Under the pieces are notes generated by a model. The model was not told the DNA's origin and did no database searches. It worked only from the letters and a program-made list of their open reading frames with translations. The position numbers and the translations under genes are program-made. From contig NZ_CP104467.1 of NCBI RefSeq assembly GCF_025369935.1, positions 1,929,001 to 1,993,000 of the forward strand: a DNA stretch of 64,000 nucleotides. The letters run 5' to 3'. Below are positions 36,394-45,150 of this stretch, in pieces. Source of the DNA: Paenibacillus andongensis (GTDB taxonomy: Bacteria > Bacillota > Bacilli > Paenibacillales > NBRC-103111). Numbering within the stretch: the stretch's first letter is position 1; each line of letters starts with the position of its first letter.

Positions 36394-36720
36394 TAATGTA
36401 ATTCGATACTTTTGTGATCCGTTGAAGGGACAAAGTAAGTCGCCCCCACATAAGCAGAGAAGGAAGTCTAGGCTGCAAGCTTCCTATGATGAGCGAACGA
36501 AAAGACCTCCCCGAGGACCAGTTGGGAAATGCATATTGGCTGATGTCAACTTGCCTAGTAGCAGCTGTGCGTGTAGCGGGCGTTATCCGTAAAGAGCAGA
36601 GTTCTGTCTCGTTGCCTCTGGCAAACGATTGCAGCGTTTCTGAATGTGGGTGGTACCACGGGTGAATTTGTTAATCAAATCTCTCGTCCCTGACGTTAGT
36701 CGGGGGTGAGAGATTTTTTT
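36394..36720 (+). promoter_or_regulatory. T-box riboswitch upstream of hisS-aspS
   Basis: Leader of about 370 bases before hisS. Stem I features: AGTAA, AGAGAAGGAAG, distal loop GGCTGCAAG and CGAACGAAAAGACC. By alignment with the glyQS leader, the specifier falls at GAC (36504-36506), an Asp codon, or AGA one base earlier. The T-box sequence is GGTGGTACCACGGG (36649-36662). The terminator is AATCTCTC/GAGAGATT with seven T (36677-36720). Binding of uncharged tRNA should favour the antiterminator. Confidence 0.92.
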
Positions 36721-36763
36721 GTTGTTATTTGACAGGAATGATTGATAAGAGGAGGTCAAGCAC

Positions 36764-38029
36764 ATGAGCATCCAAAAGCCAAAAGGCACACAAGATCTTC
36801 TTCCCGGTGAGGTGGAGAAGTGGCAGTACCTAGAGAGCAAAGCGAGAGATTTGTGCCAAAGATTTAATTACAAAGAGATCCGTACGCCGATATTTGAGGA
36901 AACCGATTTGTTCATTAGAGGTGTCGGCGAAACGACAGATATCGTGGGCAAAGAAATGTACACCTTTCTCGATAAAGGGGACCGCAGCATGACGCTTCGT
37001 CCTGAAGGAACAGCCGGTGTTGTTAGGGCTTATGTCGAGAATAAGCTTTATGGGATTCCGGATTTAACGAAGCTTTATTACATTGGACCCATGTTCCGCT
37101 ATGAGCAGCCGCAAGCTGGGAGATATCGCCAGTTCCATCAGTTCGGCATTGAAGCTTTCGGGTCCGTTGATCCAAGCATTGATGCGGAAGTGATTGCTCT
37201 TGGTTACACATTTTATAAAGAAATTGGTCTTAAGGAAGTAACCGTTGAAATTAACTCCGTCGGCACACCAGCTGTTAGAACGGTTTACCGTGAGAAACTG
37301 CAGGAGTTCTTCGCACCTGTGAAACATTTGCTTTGTAAAGATTGTCAGTCCCGATTTGATCGGAATCCGATGCGTATTCTTGATTGTAAAACAGATCAAA
37401 AGTATGGCGAAGGTGCTCCAGAAATTTTGGAGTATTTGGATGAAGAGTGCACGTCGCATTTCGCGTTGGTTCAAGAGCATCTAACAGCGATGGAAATCCC
37501 GTATCGGATTAATCCGCGCCTTGTTCGCGGTCTGGATTACTACACGCATACAGCTTTTGAGTACAAAGCAGCCGGGATCGGCGCGATTGATACGATTGGC
37601 GGAGGCGGACGATACAATGGTCTGGTTGAGCAGATTGGCGGCCGTGGCACCGATCAGCCGGGAGTTGGCTTGGGTCTCGGTCTTGAGCGTATTCTACTCG
37701 TATTGCATGCACAAGGTGTTGAAATTCCGAAGCCAGAGCCGTTGGATGTCTATTTGATCGGTCTTGGAGACACGGCGGAAAAGGAAGTAACGAAGCTGCT
37801 GCACCAGCTTAGAGTGCAAGGACTGAAAGCGGAGAAGGATTACCAGGGCCGTAAAATGAAGGCACAAATGAAATCAGCTGACCGCTTTCAAGCCACCTAT
37901 GTGGCGATTCTTGGAGATGACGAATTGGTGCGCGGCGAAATTACGTTGAAAAAGATGGATACAGGCAGTCAATTGACTGTGAGTTTAGCCGATCTTGCTT
38001 CGAACGCTGCAAAGACGCTTTTCGAGTAG
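36764..38029 (+). CDS. hisS: Histidyl-tRNA synthetase
   Basis: 421 residues, class II enzyme. It starts MSIQKPKGTQDLLPGEVEKW. Motif 2 is RPQAGRYRQFHQFGIEAFG-like (QPQAGRYRQFHQ, about 115). His signature 1 is LVRGLDYYTHTAFEY (about 257); motif 3 is GVGLGLGLERILL. AGAGGAGG precedes the ATG. First gene of hisS-aspS-tcdA under the T-box. Confidence 0.97.
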   Translation: MSIQKPKGTQDLLPGEVEKWQYLESKARDLCQRFNYKEIRTPIFEETDLFIRGVGETTDIVGKEMYTFLDKGDRSMTLRPEGTAGVVRAYVENKLYGIPDLTKLYYIGPMFRYEQPQAGRYRQFHQFGIEAFGSVDPSIDAEVIALGYTFYKEIGLKEVTVEINSVGTPAVRTVYREKLQEFFAPVKHLLCKDCQSRFDRNPMRILDCKTDQKYGEGAPEILEYLDEECTSHFALVQEHLTAMEIPYRINPRLVRGLDYYTHTAFEYKAAGIGAIDTIGGGGRYNGLVEQIGGRGTDQPGVGLGLGLERILLVLHAQGVEIPKPEPLDVYLIGLGDTAEKEVTKLLHQLRVQGLKAEKDYQGRKMKAQMKSADRFQATYVAILGDDELVRGEITLKKMDTGSQLTVSLADLASNAAKTLFE

Positions 38030-38046
38030 GTAGACTTTAACAAAGA

Positions 38047-38127
38047 GGAGAGACTTTGAGCTGGGCTCAAAGATCCCAACAAAGGAGAGACTTTGAGCTC
38101 CGCTCAAAGATCCCTATATTAGGAGGA
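38047..38127 (+). repeat. Two tandem 37-bp hairpin repeats ending in the aspS ribosome-binding site
   Basis: Units at 38047-38077 and 38084-38114 each read GGAGAGACTTTGAGC, three variable bases, GCTCAAAGATCCC. The second is followed by TATATTAGGAGG (38115-38126). Same family and same arrangement as 8429-8500. The loop differs (GGG-like versus CCG-like versus TAC) while stems are identical. Confidence 0.9.
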
Positions 38128-38136
38128 AAACATATC

Positions 38137-39918
38137 ATGATGCTAAAAACACATCATTGCGGTGAGCTTACGAAAGCTCAGGTTGGACAGACAGTTACAC
38201 TAAACGGTTGGGTGCAAAGAAGACGCGACTTAGGCGGCGTTTTATTCATCGATCTACGTGATCGGAGCGGGCTTGTACAGACCGTATTTAATCCAGACTT
38301 CTCAGGGGATGCACTTGCCATTGCTGACCGCGCTCGTAATGAATACGTGCTTGCTGTTAAAGGGAAAGTTGTAGAACGTGATGCCGAAACGGTTAACAAA
38401 AATATCACAACGGGTGAAATTGAGATTCAGGTGACTGAAATCGAAATTATGAATGCAGCTAAAACACCTCCTTTCTTCATCGAAGATGGCGTAGATGTGG
38501 ACGAAGCCGTTCGTTTGAAATATCGTTATCTAGACCTGCGTCGTCCGGAAATGCAAAGAACCTTAATGTTACGCTCCAAAGCGTCCAAAGTATTCCGTAA
38601 TTTCTTAGATGATCAAGGATTTGTTGAAGTAGAAACACCGATTTTGACGAAAAGCACACCGGAAGGTGCTCGTGACTACTTGGTGCCAAGCCGCGTGCAT
38701 CCGGGCGAATTTTTCGCGCTTCCGCAGTCCCCGCAAATCTTTAAACAATTGTTGATGGTTAGTGGCTTGGAGCGTTATTACCAAATCGCACGCTGTTTCC
38801 GCGATGAGGATCTTCGTGCAGACCGTCAACCTGAATTTACACAAGTCGACATAGAGACTTCCTTCATTTCTCAGGATCAATTGCTTGAGATTTTGGAAGA
38901 ACTCGTAGTCAAATTAATGCAAGAAACAGCTCAAGTTGAAATCCCGCGTCCATTCCAACGTATTACGTATGCGGATGCCATGGCGAAATATGGTTCGGAT
39001 AAACCAGATCTGCGTTTTGGTTTAGAACTCGAAGATGTTTCAGATATCGTTGAAACTTCAGGTGTTCAAGTGTTTGCAAACGTCGTTAAAGGCGGCGGTC
39101 AAGTAAAAGCATTGAACGCGAAAGGTTGCGGCACATGGAGTCGTAAGGAGATCGATGACCTTTTACCATTCGCAGCACGTTACGGCGCCAAAGGCTTAGC
39201 ATGGATTCAAGTGAAAGATGGCGAATTCAAAGGGCCGATTGTGAAATTCTTCAATGAAGCTGAAATCGCTGCGTTAACAGAACGTTTGGGCGCAGAAGAA
39301 GGAGATTTGCTTCTATTCTCCGCTGATAAGAAAAAGGTTGTTGCTGATGTATTAGGTAATCTTCGTCTGAAAATCGGTCGTGAGCTTGGTCTTATCGATG
39401 ATTCGAAGTTCAAATATGCTTGGGTTGTGGACTTCCCACTTCTTGGGTACGACGAAGAAGCCAAACGTTATGTGGCTGAGCATCATCCGTTCACGCGTCC
39501 AAATGAAGATGATATTCATTTCTTTGATACAGATCCAGGTCAAATTCGTGCGCAAGCTTACGATCTTGTCTTGAACGGATACGAAGTAGGCGGCGGTTCG
39601 ATGCGTATTTACCAACGTGAAGTGCAGGAGAAAATGTTCGGTGCGCTGGGCTTCTCCAAAGAAGAAGCTGTTGAGAAATTCGGCTTCCTACTCGAAGCCT
39701 TTGAATATGGAACACCTCCTCACGGCGGATTTGCTTTTGGTTTCGACCGTTTGGTGATGCTGATCACAGGTCGCACGAATCTTAGAGAAACGATTGCATT
39801 CCCGAAAACAGCAAGCGCAACAGACTTATTGACCGATGCACCGGGTACAGTAGACGACAAACAGCTTGAACAACTGTCGATTCGCTTAGCGCTCAAGCAG
39901 CCTGCTGCTAAGGCCTAA
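38137..39918 (+). CDS. aspS: Aspartyl-tRNA synthetase
   Basis: 593 residues, bacterial class II type. It has an N-terminal OB anticodon-binding domain (about 1-105, [20 protein letters not shown]). Motif 2 is [18 protein letters not shown] (about 217), followed by the bacterial GAD insertion domain (about 300-410). Motif 3 is [12 protein letters not shown] (about 532). ATG at 38137, 10 bases after AGGAGG. No separate terminator was seen between hisS and aspS, so the T-box probably controls both. Confidence 0.97.
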   Translation: MMLKTHHCGELTKAQVGQTVTLNGWVQRRRDLGGVLFIDLRDRSGLVQTVFNPDFSGDALAIADRARNEYVLAVKGKVVERDAETVNKNITTGEIEIQVTEIEIMNAAKTPPFFIEDGVDVDEAVRLKYRYLDLRRPEMQRTLMLRSKASKVFRNFLDDQGFVEVETPILTKSTPEGARDYLVPSRVHPGEFFALPQSPQIFKQLLMVSGLERYYQIARCFRDEDLRADRQPEFTQVDIETSFISQDQLLEILEELVVKLMQETAQVEIPRPFQRITYADAMAKYGSDKPDLRFGLELEDVSDIVETSGVQVFANVVKGGGQVKALNAKGCGTWSRKEIDDLLPFAARYGAKGLAWIQVKDGEFKGPIVKFFNEAEIAALTERLGAEEGDLLLFSADKKKVVADVLGNLRLKIGRELGLIDDSKFKYAWVVDFPLLGYDEEAKRYVAEHHPFTRPNEDDIHFFDTDPGQIRAQAYDLVLNGYEVGGGSMRIYQREVQEKMFGALGFSKEEAVEKFGFLLEAFEYGTPPHGGFAFGFDRLVMLITGRTNLRETIAFPKTASATDLLTDAPGTVDDKQLEQLSIRLALKQPAAKA

Positions 39919-39942
39919 GAACATAGAAGAGGAAGTGTTTCT

Positions 39943-40698
39943 ATGCTTCACCAATTTTCACGAACCGAACTAGCGATTGGCCCTGAGGGCCTTGAAATCA
40001 TGAAGAATAGCACAGTTGCCGTACTAGGCATCGGCGGTGTAGGTTCAATCGCAGCTGAAGCACTAGCGCGTACAGGAGTTGGACGTCTTATTCTGATCGA
40101 CAAAGATGTGGTCGACATCACGAATATTAATCGTCAGATTCATGCGCTTACGACAACAGTAGGTCAGCCTAAGGCCGACCTGATGCGTGATCGAATCAAA
40201 TTAATTAATCCGGAATGCGATGTTATCGCGCTCCGGATGTTCTACACAGAGGAAACGTATGAAGAAGTATTCGCTTATCCAATCGATTACATGTTGGACG
40301 CGAGCGATACCATTTCCTACAAAATCCATCTCATTAAACAGTGTCTAGAGCGGAAGATTCCTATCGTATCCAGTATGGGCGCAGCCAACAAAATGGATCC
40401 GTCACAGTTCAAAGTAGCGGATATCTCCAAAACGAGCATGGATCCAATTGCACGTGTGGTGCGTCAAAAACTGCGCAAAGAAGGGATCAAAAAAGGCGTG
40501 AAGGTTGTATTTTCGACCGAAGAGCCGATGAAACCCCGCGAGGACGTAACGCAGCAAATCGTTCCTGCGAATGCACCTGAAATTCGCAAGGCGAAACAAC
40601 CACCAGCGAGCAATGCCTTCGTCCCGCCTGTGGCTGGACTGATCATGGTGAGTGTGGCTGTGAAAGAACTATTGGAAATTGGTTTGAAGAAGAAATAG
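39943..40698 (+). CDS. tcdA: tRNA threonylcarbamoyladenosine dehydratase
   Basis: 251 residues, ThiF/E1-like fold. Converts t6A37 to cyclic ct6A in tRNAs for ANN codons, using ATP. Nucleotide motif is VAVLGIGGVGSIAAEALAR (about 26). RxxLIDKDVVDITNINRQ (about 50) and LDASDTISYKIHLI follow; STEEPMKPRED is TcdA-like. Equivalent to B. subtilis YrvM, also behind aspS. Confidence 0.92.
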   Translation: MLHQFSRTELAIGPEGLEIMKNSTVAVLGIGGVGSIAAEALARTGVGRLILIDKDVVDITNINRQIHALTTTVGQPKADLMRDRIKLINPECDVIALRMFYTEETYEEVFAYPIDYMLDASDTISYKIHLIKQCLERKIPIVSSMGAANKMDPSQFKVADISKTSMDPIARVVRQKLRKEGIKKGVKVVFSTEEPMKPREDVTQQIVPANAPEIRKAKQPPASNAFVPPVAGLIMVSVAVKELLEIGLKKK

Positions 40699-40702
40699 AA
40701 GA

Positions 40703-40739
40703 ACGGATGCCCAAGAAAACGAGGGCATCCGTTTTTTTA
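40703..40739 (+). terminator. Terminator of hisS-aspS-tcdA
   Basis: ACGGATGCCC/GGGCATCCGT perfect stem with seven T. Confidence 0.92.
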
Positions 40740-40775
40740 TTTTATAAGGCAAAGACTAGGTGGCTCGGACGAAGT

Positions 40776-40908
40776 AAAAGGAACTACGATGCGTTATTTA
40801 TCGAAATATACGCCTTTTTGATCCTTAAGGGAACCAGGAGACGTTATTTTGCTATTTTGACTGAAATACGCGCTTCCATAGAGGAAATAACGCTTCTACG
40901 TTCCTTTT
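40776..40908. repeat. Imperfect 25-bp inverted repeat spanning ~130 bp
   Basis: AAAAGGAACTACGATGCG at 40776 matches the reverse complement of the sequence ending at 40908 at most positions. Inner half-sites (GCGTTATTT, GACGTTATTT, AAATACGCGC) recur. Non-coding; it looks like a degenerate mobile or structural intergenic element. The remaining parts of 40741-41057 hold the PadR promoter. Confidence 0.55.
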
Positions 40909-40965
40909 CACAAGGCGCCAGGAGGTATCGTAAGGATTGAAATGATGAATATTATATCGAAAAAG

Positions 40966-41015
40966 TATATATCAGTTATTTATATGTTGACTTGATATAT
41001 ATAATCTGGTAAATT
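40966..41015 (+). promoter_or_regulatory. PadR gene promoter overlapping an inverted repeat
   Basis: TTGACT (40987-40992), 17-bp spacer and TAAATT (41010-41015). TATATATCA at about 40967 and TGATATATA at about 40994 form an inverted repeat across the -35 box, a good place for PadR autoregulation. Confidence 0.5.
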
Positions 41016-41057
41016 GTTACTAAAGAAACACATCATGAAACAAGGAGGACTAACAGC

Positions 41058-41597
41058 ATGACTAGTCAGGATGTTATTTTAGGTATTTTAATGAAACGCA
41101 GCCTTTCAGGATACGACATCAAAAATATGTTTGAGACTGTGTTTTCTTATTTTTACAACGCAAGTTTTGGCACGATTTATCCGACTCTTAGCAAGATGGA
41201 GAAGGAAGGTCTCATTACGAAAGAAAGTGTGATCCAAGAGGGGAGACCGAATAAGAATGTCTACTCCATAACAGAGGAAGGCCAAAAGCATTTCAAAGCC
41301 TATATGTACAGTCCTTTGCAAGCCAATGAATTCAAATCTGATGCGATGACTCGCTTGTTTTTTGGTGAATTTATTGAGGTCGAGGTCATGATTGAATATT
41401 TGGAATATGGCGTTTCGAGTACCGAAGATGATCTTGAGCGTTTGAGGAAAATGTATGAGAACGGTAAGTCAAATTCATTAATGTCTCAGACACAGGAAAT
41501 TTGTATTCAGATTGGTATCGAAAATATGGAAAGCACTCTGCGAATCTTAATGGCCGGTATAGAACGGTTGAGTCATTTGAAAATGGAAAAGGGGTAA
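41058..41597 (+). CDS. PadR-family transcriptional regulator
   Basis: 179 residues. Winged helix (about 1-85: VILGILMKRSLSGYDIKNMFE, then FGTIYPTLSKMEKEGLI and the wing GRPNKNVYSITEEG). A C-terminal dimerising helical domain (Vir_act_alpha_C type, about 95-175) follows. Such proteins repress efflux genes and respond to toxic ligands. AAGGAGG lies upstream of the ATG. Seven bases separate it from the MFS gene, so it probably controls that transporter. Confidence 0.9.
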   Translation: MTSQDVILGILMKRSLSGYDIKNMFETVFSYFYNASFGTIYPTLSKMEKEGLITKESVIQEGRPNKNVYSITEEGQKHFKAYMYSPLQANEFKSDAMTRLFFGEFIEVEVMIEYLEYGVSSTEDDLERLRKMYENGKSNSLMSQTQEICIQIGIENMESTLRILMAGIERLSHLKMEKG

Positions 41598-41604
41598 AAC
41601 GAAA

Positions 41605-43140
41605 GTGGGTAATAAAAAAGCAGGCTTTATCATACTGGCTATGGCGCTAGGACTATTGATGTCTGCGCTGGATAATACAATTACGGCGGCTGCTATAAGT
41701 CATATAATAGGTGACATTAATGGTTTCGATAAGATCAGTTGGGTATTCACAGCGTATATGCTTGCCTCCACCAGCACGATGCTTGTTTTCGGAAAGCTGT
41801 CGGATATGTTTGGCAGAAAGCTCTTTTATTTGATTGGAATTTCGTTATTTTTGATCGGTTCGGCACTCTGTGGTACGGCCCAGGATATAACGCAGCTGAT
41901 CATATATAGAGCGGTTCAGGGAATAGGTTCAGGTGCTATCTTCCCCATTAGTTTCACCATTATCTATACGATTTTTTCGGATCCCAAACAAGCGGCTAAG
42001 CTATCTGGAGTATTCGCAGGGATATTCGGCTTATCATCGGTAGCGGGTCCGCAAATCGGTACATTACTCGCAGAAACTTGGGGCTGGCGATGGTGTTTCT
42101 ATGTTAATATACCACTTGGCTTAATCTCCTTCTTTGTTCTCCTTTTTGCTCTAAAGGAAACTCGTTCGGCTCATCGTCCGAAAATTGATTATGTAGGAAC
42201 ATGTTTCCTCATTATCTCTACGATTTCACTCATGTTAGCACTTGAATTCGGTGGTAAGGATTATCCTTGGGCCTCCTGGCAAATTATGAGTCTGCTGGCT
42301 GTTGCCATTGTTGTAGGCTTTCTGTTCATAATGGTTGAACGTAGAGCTCAAGAACCCATACTACCTTTGCCCTTATTTAAAAATCGTATGGTTCTAGGCA
42401 TGATGTTAGCTTGCCTTTGCCAAGGGGCGATTATGTTCTCAGCAATTGCTTACTTGCCTGTTTTTTCAACAGCGGTACTAGGACAAGTGAATTCAAATGG
42501 TCTATTGACCCCCATGATGTTTTCTTTAATCGTTGGTGCTGTTTTGTTTGGTTTCCTGCAACGTTTCTTTAGCTTCCGAGCGGTTATCGCTATTAGTATG
42601 ATTTCTGGAATAGTCGTTAGTTATTTGCTAAGTATAGTCAGTCATGATGCAAGCAAATGGTATATGGTGATCTTGATGGTCATATTGGGTGTAGGGGCAA
42701 TTGGTCCGTTAATGAGTGTGGCTCAAAATGCAGTTGCTCTCAGCGTAGATCGCAAATATATTGGAGTCAGTTCTTCCATCATTGGCTTTTGGCGTAATAT
42801 TGGAGGTGTTCTCGGGGCATCCATTATGGCGACTATCGTCAATAATAACTATAACAGGCTTATTCAAGCAGGCGCAGCCGAGCACAATATGCCTCTCAAT
42901 CAGCTAGCAACCTTAGCAAATCCTAATCAATTGATCCGTACGGGGGCGGCACTGCCCAAGGAAACGATGAACTTCCTCCGGGATTCACTGGGAACAGCGA
43001 TTAACCATGGTTTTATCTTAAGCATTATGTTCGGTATTGTCGGACTTGCGGCTGCATTCATAGCAGGGCAACTTCGCTTCACGGTACCTGTCCAGCGTCC
43101 GGAACCACAGAATGACAATGCAACTCCTCAGTCTATTTAA
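41605..43140 (+). CDS. MFS drug efflux transporter, DHA2 (EmrB/QacA) type
   Basis: 511 residues, 14 transmembrane helices. Motif A is LSDMFGRKLFYLIG (about 65); motif C-like region AGPQIGTLLAETWGWRWCFYVNIPLG (about 147); DHA2 start SALDNTITAAA. Exports lipophilic cations or antibiotics with protons; substrate unknown. GTG at 41605 follows AAAGGGG. In operon with the PadR gene. Confidence 0.9.
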   Translation: MGNKKAGFIILAMALGLLMSALDNTITAAAISHIIGDINGFDKISWVFTAYMLASTSTMLVFGKLSDMFGRKLFYLIGISLFLIGSALCGTAQDITQLIIYRAVQGIGSGAIFPISFTIIYTIFSDPKQAAKLSGVFAGIFGLSSVAGPQIGTLLAETWGWRWCFYVNIPLGLISFFVLLFALKETRSAHRPKIDYVGTCFLIISTISLMLALEFGGKDYPWASWQIMSLLAVAIVVGFLFIMVERRAQEPILPLPLFKNRMVLGMMLACLCQGAIMFSAIAYLPVFSTAVLGQVNSNGLLTPMMFSLIVGAVLFGFLQRFFSFRAVIAISMISGIVVSYLLSIVSHDASKWYMVILMVILGVGAIGPLMSVAQNAVALSVDRKYIGVSSSIIGFWRNIGGVLGASIMATIVNNNYNRLIQAGAAEHNMPLNQLATLANPNQLIRTGAALPKETMNFLRDSLGTAINHGFILSIMFGIVGLAAAFIAGQLRFTVPVQRPEPQNDNATPQSI

Positions 43141-43151
43141 ATGGCATCATG

Positions 43152-43186
43152 AAAGATCCTCCTGGTTTGTAACAGGGGGATCTTTT
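43152..43186 (+). terminator. Terminator of padR-MFS
   Basis: AAAGATCC-TCCTG and CAGGGGGATCTTT arms, then TTTT. Confidence 0.8.
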
Positions 43187-43268
43187 ACGGACAAAACATG
43201 ACATGATTTCGTATAAGGGTTATAATAGAGTTTATATCTTTCAAAGCAAAGTAAAGGATAAACTACTT

Positions 43269-44588
43269 ATGGACTTGTTTACATATGCTTCTTCACAAGA
43301 ACCAACAGGAAAGCTGTTAGCTGATCGTATGCGGCCAACAACACTCGATGAGTACATTGGACAGGAGCAAATCGTCGGAAAAGGTAAACTGCTAAGACGT
43401 GCGATTGAGGCCGATCAAGTGACCTCTATCTTGCTTTATGGTCCTCCGGGCACAGGCAAAACAACACTGGCTAACATCATAGCGAACCGAACACAAGGTG
43501 AGTTCATGAAGCTGAACGCCGTTGATGCTTCGGTCAAAGATGTGCGAGAGATTATCGAGCTGGCGAAGACCAATATAGCGATGTACGGTCGTAAGACGAT
43601 CCTTTTCCTCGACGAGGTGCATCGCTTTAACACCTCGCGGCAGGATGCGCTGCTCCCTGCTGTAGAGCAGGGCATCCTCATCTTCATCGGTGCGACGACA
43701 GAGAACCCGTTTCACCATGTGAACGGGGCTCTGCTGTCGCGCTCGACGCTGTTTCAGCTCGAGCCCCTCACGGCGGAGCATGCGCTCATCGCCATGCGAA
43801 GAGCCATCGCCGACCCCGTGAAGGGGCTCGGCTTCATGCGCCTCCACGTCGACGAGGAGGCGCTGGAGCATATTGCGCGGATGGCGAGTGGAGACATCCG
43901 CCGTTCACTTAACGCGCTGGAGCTTGCAGCGCTGACGACTTCGCCTGAACCGGATGGAACGGTTCAGATTACGTTAGAGGTGGCGGAAGAATCGATCCGC
44001 CGCCCTATCGTGAAAGCGGACGAGTCGACGCAATACGACGTCTTGTCCGCATTTCACAAGAGCGTGCGCGGCTCCAGTGACGCCGCGCTGTTCTGGTTCC
44101 TATATGCCGTCGAGAAGCTCGGCATGGATCCCATGACGTTCCTGCGGCGTCTTATCGTCGCATGCAGTGAAGATATCGGCCTTGCTAATCCGCAGGCGAT
44201 GGTGCAGTCCGTGACGGCCATGGACGCTTATCATAAGATAGGTTGGCCGGAATCCAAGTACATCATTTCCCAGGCAATTTTATTCGCTGTGGAGAGTCCA
44301 AAGTCAAATTCAATACCGATGGCCATCTCTCGTGCGGAACAATTGATGGAGCATGTTAAATCTGCGAATGTGCCGCTTCATTTGCGGGATACACATTATA
44401 AAGGTGCTGAACAGCTCGGTCATAAAGGATATATGTATCCGCATAACTACCCGGGTCACTTTGTGAAACAGCAGTATTTACCTGACGAAATTCGAAATGA
44501 GATTATTTTTGCAGCTAGTGAACAGGGAACCGAAGAAAAGATGAAGCTCAATCAACAAAAAAGAAGAGGGACACCTACAGGATTATAA
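43269..44588 (+). CDS. rarA: Replication-associated recombination protein RarA (MgsA)
   Basis: 439 residues. AAA+ ATPase acting at stalled forks, related to clamp loaders and RuvB. Walker A LYGPPGTGKTTLAN (about 57), Walker B ILFLDEVHRFN (about 112), sensor 1 IFIGATTENPF, then arginine-finger and C-terminal tetramer domains (MDPMTFLRRLIVACSEDIGLANP). ATG at 43269, 10 bases after AAAGGA; an earlier in-frame ATG adds 22 unlike residues. TATAAT at 43221-43226 is the likely -10. The middle (43600-44230) is G+C-rich. Its stop overlaps the convergent DUF3889 gene. Confidence 0.95.
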   Translation: MDLFTYASSQEPTGKLLADRMRPTTLDEYIGQEQIVGKGKLLRRAIEADQVTSILLYGPPGTGKTTLANIIANRTQGEFMKLNAVDASVKDVREIIELAKTNIAMYGRKTILFLDEVHRFNTSRQDALLPAVEQGILIFIGATTENPFHHVNGALLSRSTLFQLEPLTAEHALIAMRRAIADPVKGLGFMRLHVDEEALEHIARMASGDIRRSLNALELAALTTSPEPDGTVQITLEVAEESIRRPIVKADESTQYDVLSAFHKSVRGSSDAALFWFLYAVEKLGMDPMTFLRRLIVACSEDIGLANPQAMVQSVTAMDAYHKIGWPESKYIISQAILFAVESPKSNSIPMAISRAEQLMEHVKSANVPLHLRDTHYKGAEQLGHKGYMYPHNYPGHFVKQQYLPDEIRNEIIFAASEQGTEEKMKLNQQKRRGTPTGL

Positions 44589-44606
44589 AATCGGTAGGTT
44601 CCCTCT
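44565..44606. terminator. Hairpin containing both convergent stop codons of rarA and the DUF3889 gene
   Basis: AGAGGGA(CA)CCTAC and GTAGG(T)TCCCTCT. For the minus strand it is followed by CTTTTTT; for the plus strand by TTTG only. Confidence 0.65.
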
Positions 44607-44993
44607 TTGTTCTTGCTCCATATCGATTGTGAAAACCTTCTCTGTAATAGGATCGTACCGAATCGAAACAATTAGCGGAAATTCGACACCATGATGCCTT
44701 ACCCAGAAGCGAAACTGCTGCTGTACAACACCTGGCGCGATAGTTGAACGGCCTAAATATTTATAATCTAATAAAGTGTATAATCTTCCAGCCTCCTGAA
44801 AGGCAAGACGGCTCCATTTGGCATATTCAGGGTCTTTCACAGGTTTATGTTTTACAATAATTTGTTCTGTACTTGTCTCAGTACTTATCTCAGTACTTAT
44901 CTCTGAACTTATCTCTGTACCTACTGTTCTCGCTTGCAAACTTCCTGACCAACCAACCCAAATAATGAGAAGTACGGCTAAGATTCTACCCAT
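44583..44993 (-). CDS. Secreted DUF3889 protein
   Basis: 136 residues. Signal peptide (about 1-22, MGRILAVLLIIWVGWSGSLQ). A Thr/Ser/Glu/Ile repeat region (TEISSEISTEISTE, about 25-42), encoded by short direct DNA repeats, follows. The DUF3889 domain runs from PEYAKWSRLAFQEAGRLY to TIDMEQE. The function of DUF3889 is not known. Confidence 0.8.
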   Translation of the reverse strand: MGRILAVLLIIWVGWSGSLQARTVGTEISSEISTEISTETSTEQIIVKHKPVKDPEYAKWSRLAFQEAGRLYTLLDYKYLGRSTIAPGVVQQQFRFWVRHHGVEFPLIVSIRYDPITEKVFTIDMEQEQRGNLPIL

Positions 44994-45112
44994 TCACTCA
45001 CACCTTTCGCGATTATCCTGTGCTTAGAATGGGGCCTGCATACTTGAACGTTAAGCGGTAAATTTCTACAAGTTAGCGCATGATATGATTTGCTGGCGGC
45101 AGTGCTGTAAAC

Positions 45113-45143
45113 AGAAATAGGAGCCCTCTGGGCTCCTATTTCT
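45113..45143. terminator. Terminator after the AlkZ-related gene
   Basis: AGAAATAGGAGCCC-TCT-GGGCTCCTATTTCT, perfect 14-bp stem. Confidence 0.8.
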
Positions 45144-45150
45144 AAACCTT

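Noticed and set aside
44850..44940. Separate repeat element inside the DUF3889 gene
   Set aside because: The CAGTACTTATCT repeats are in frame and encode the TEIS repeat of the protein, so they are coding microduplications.
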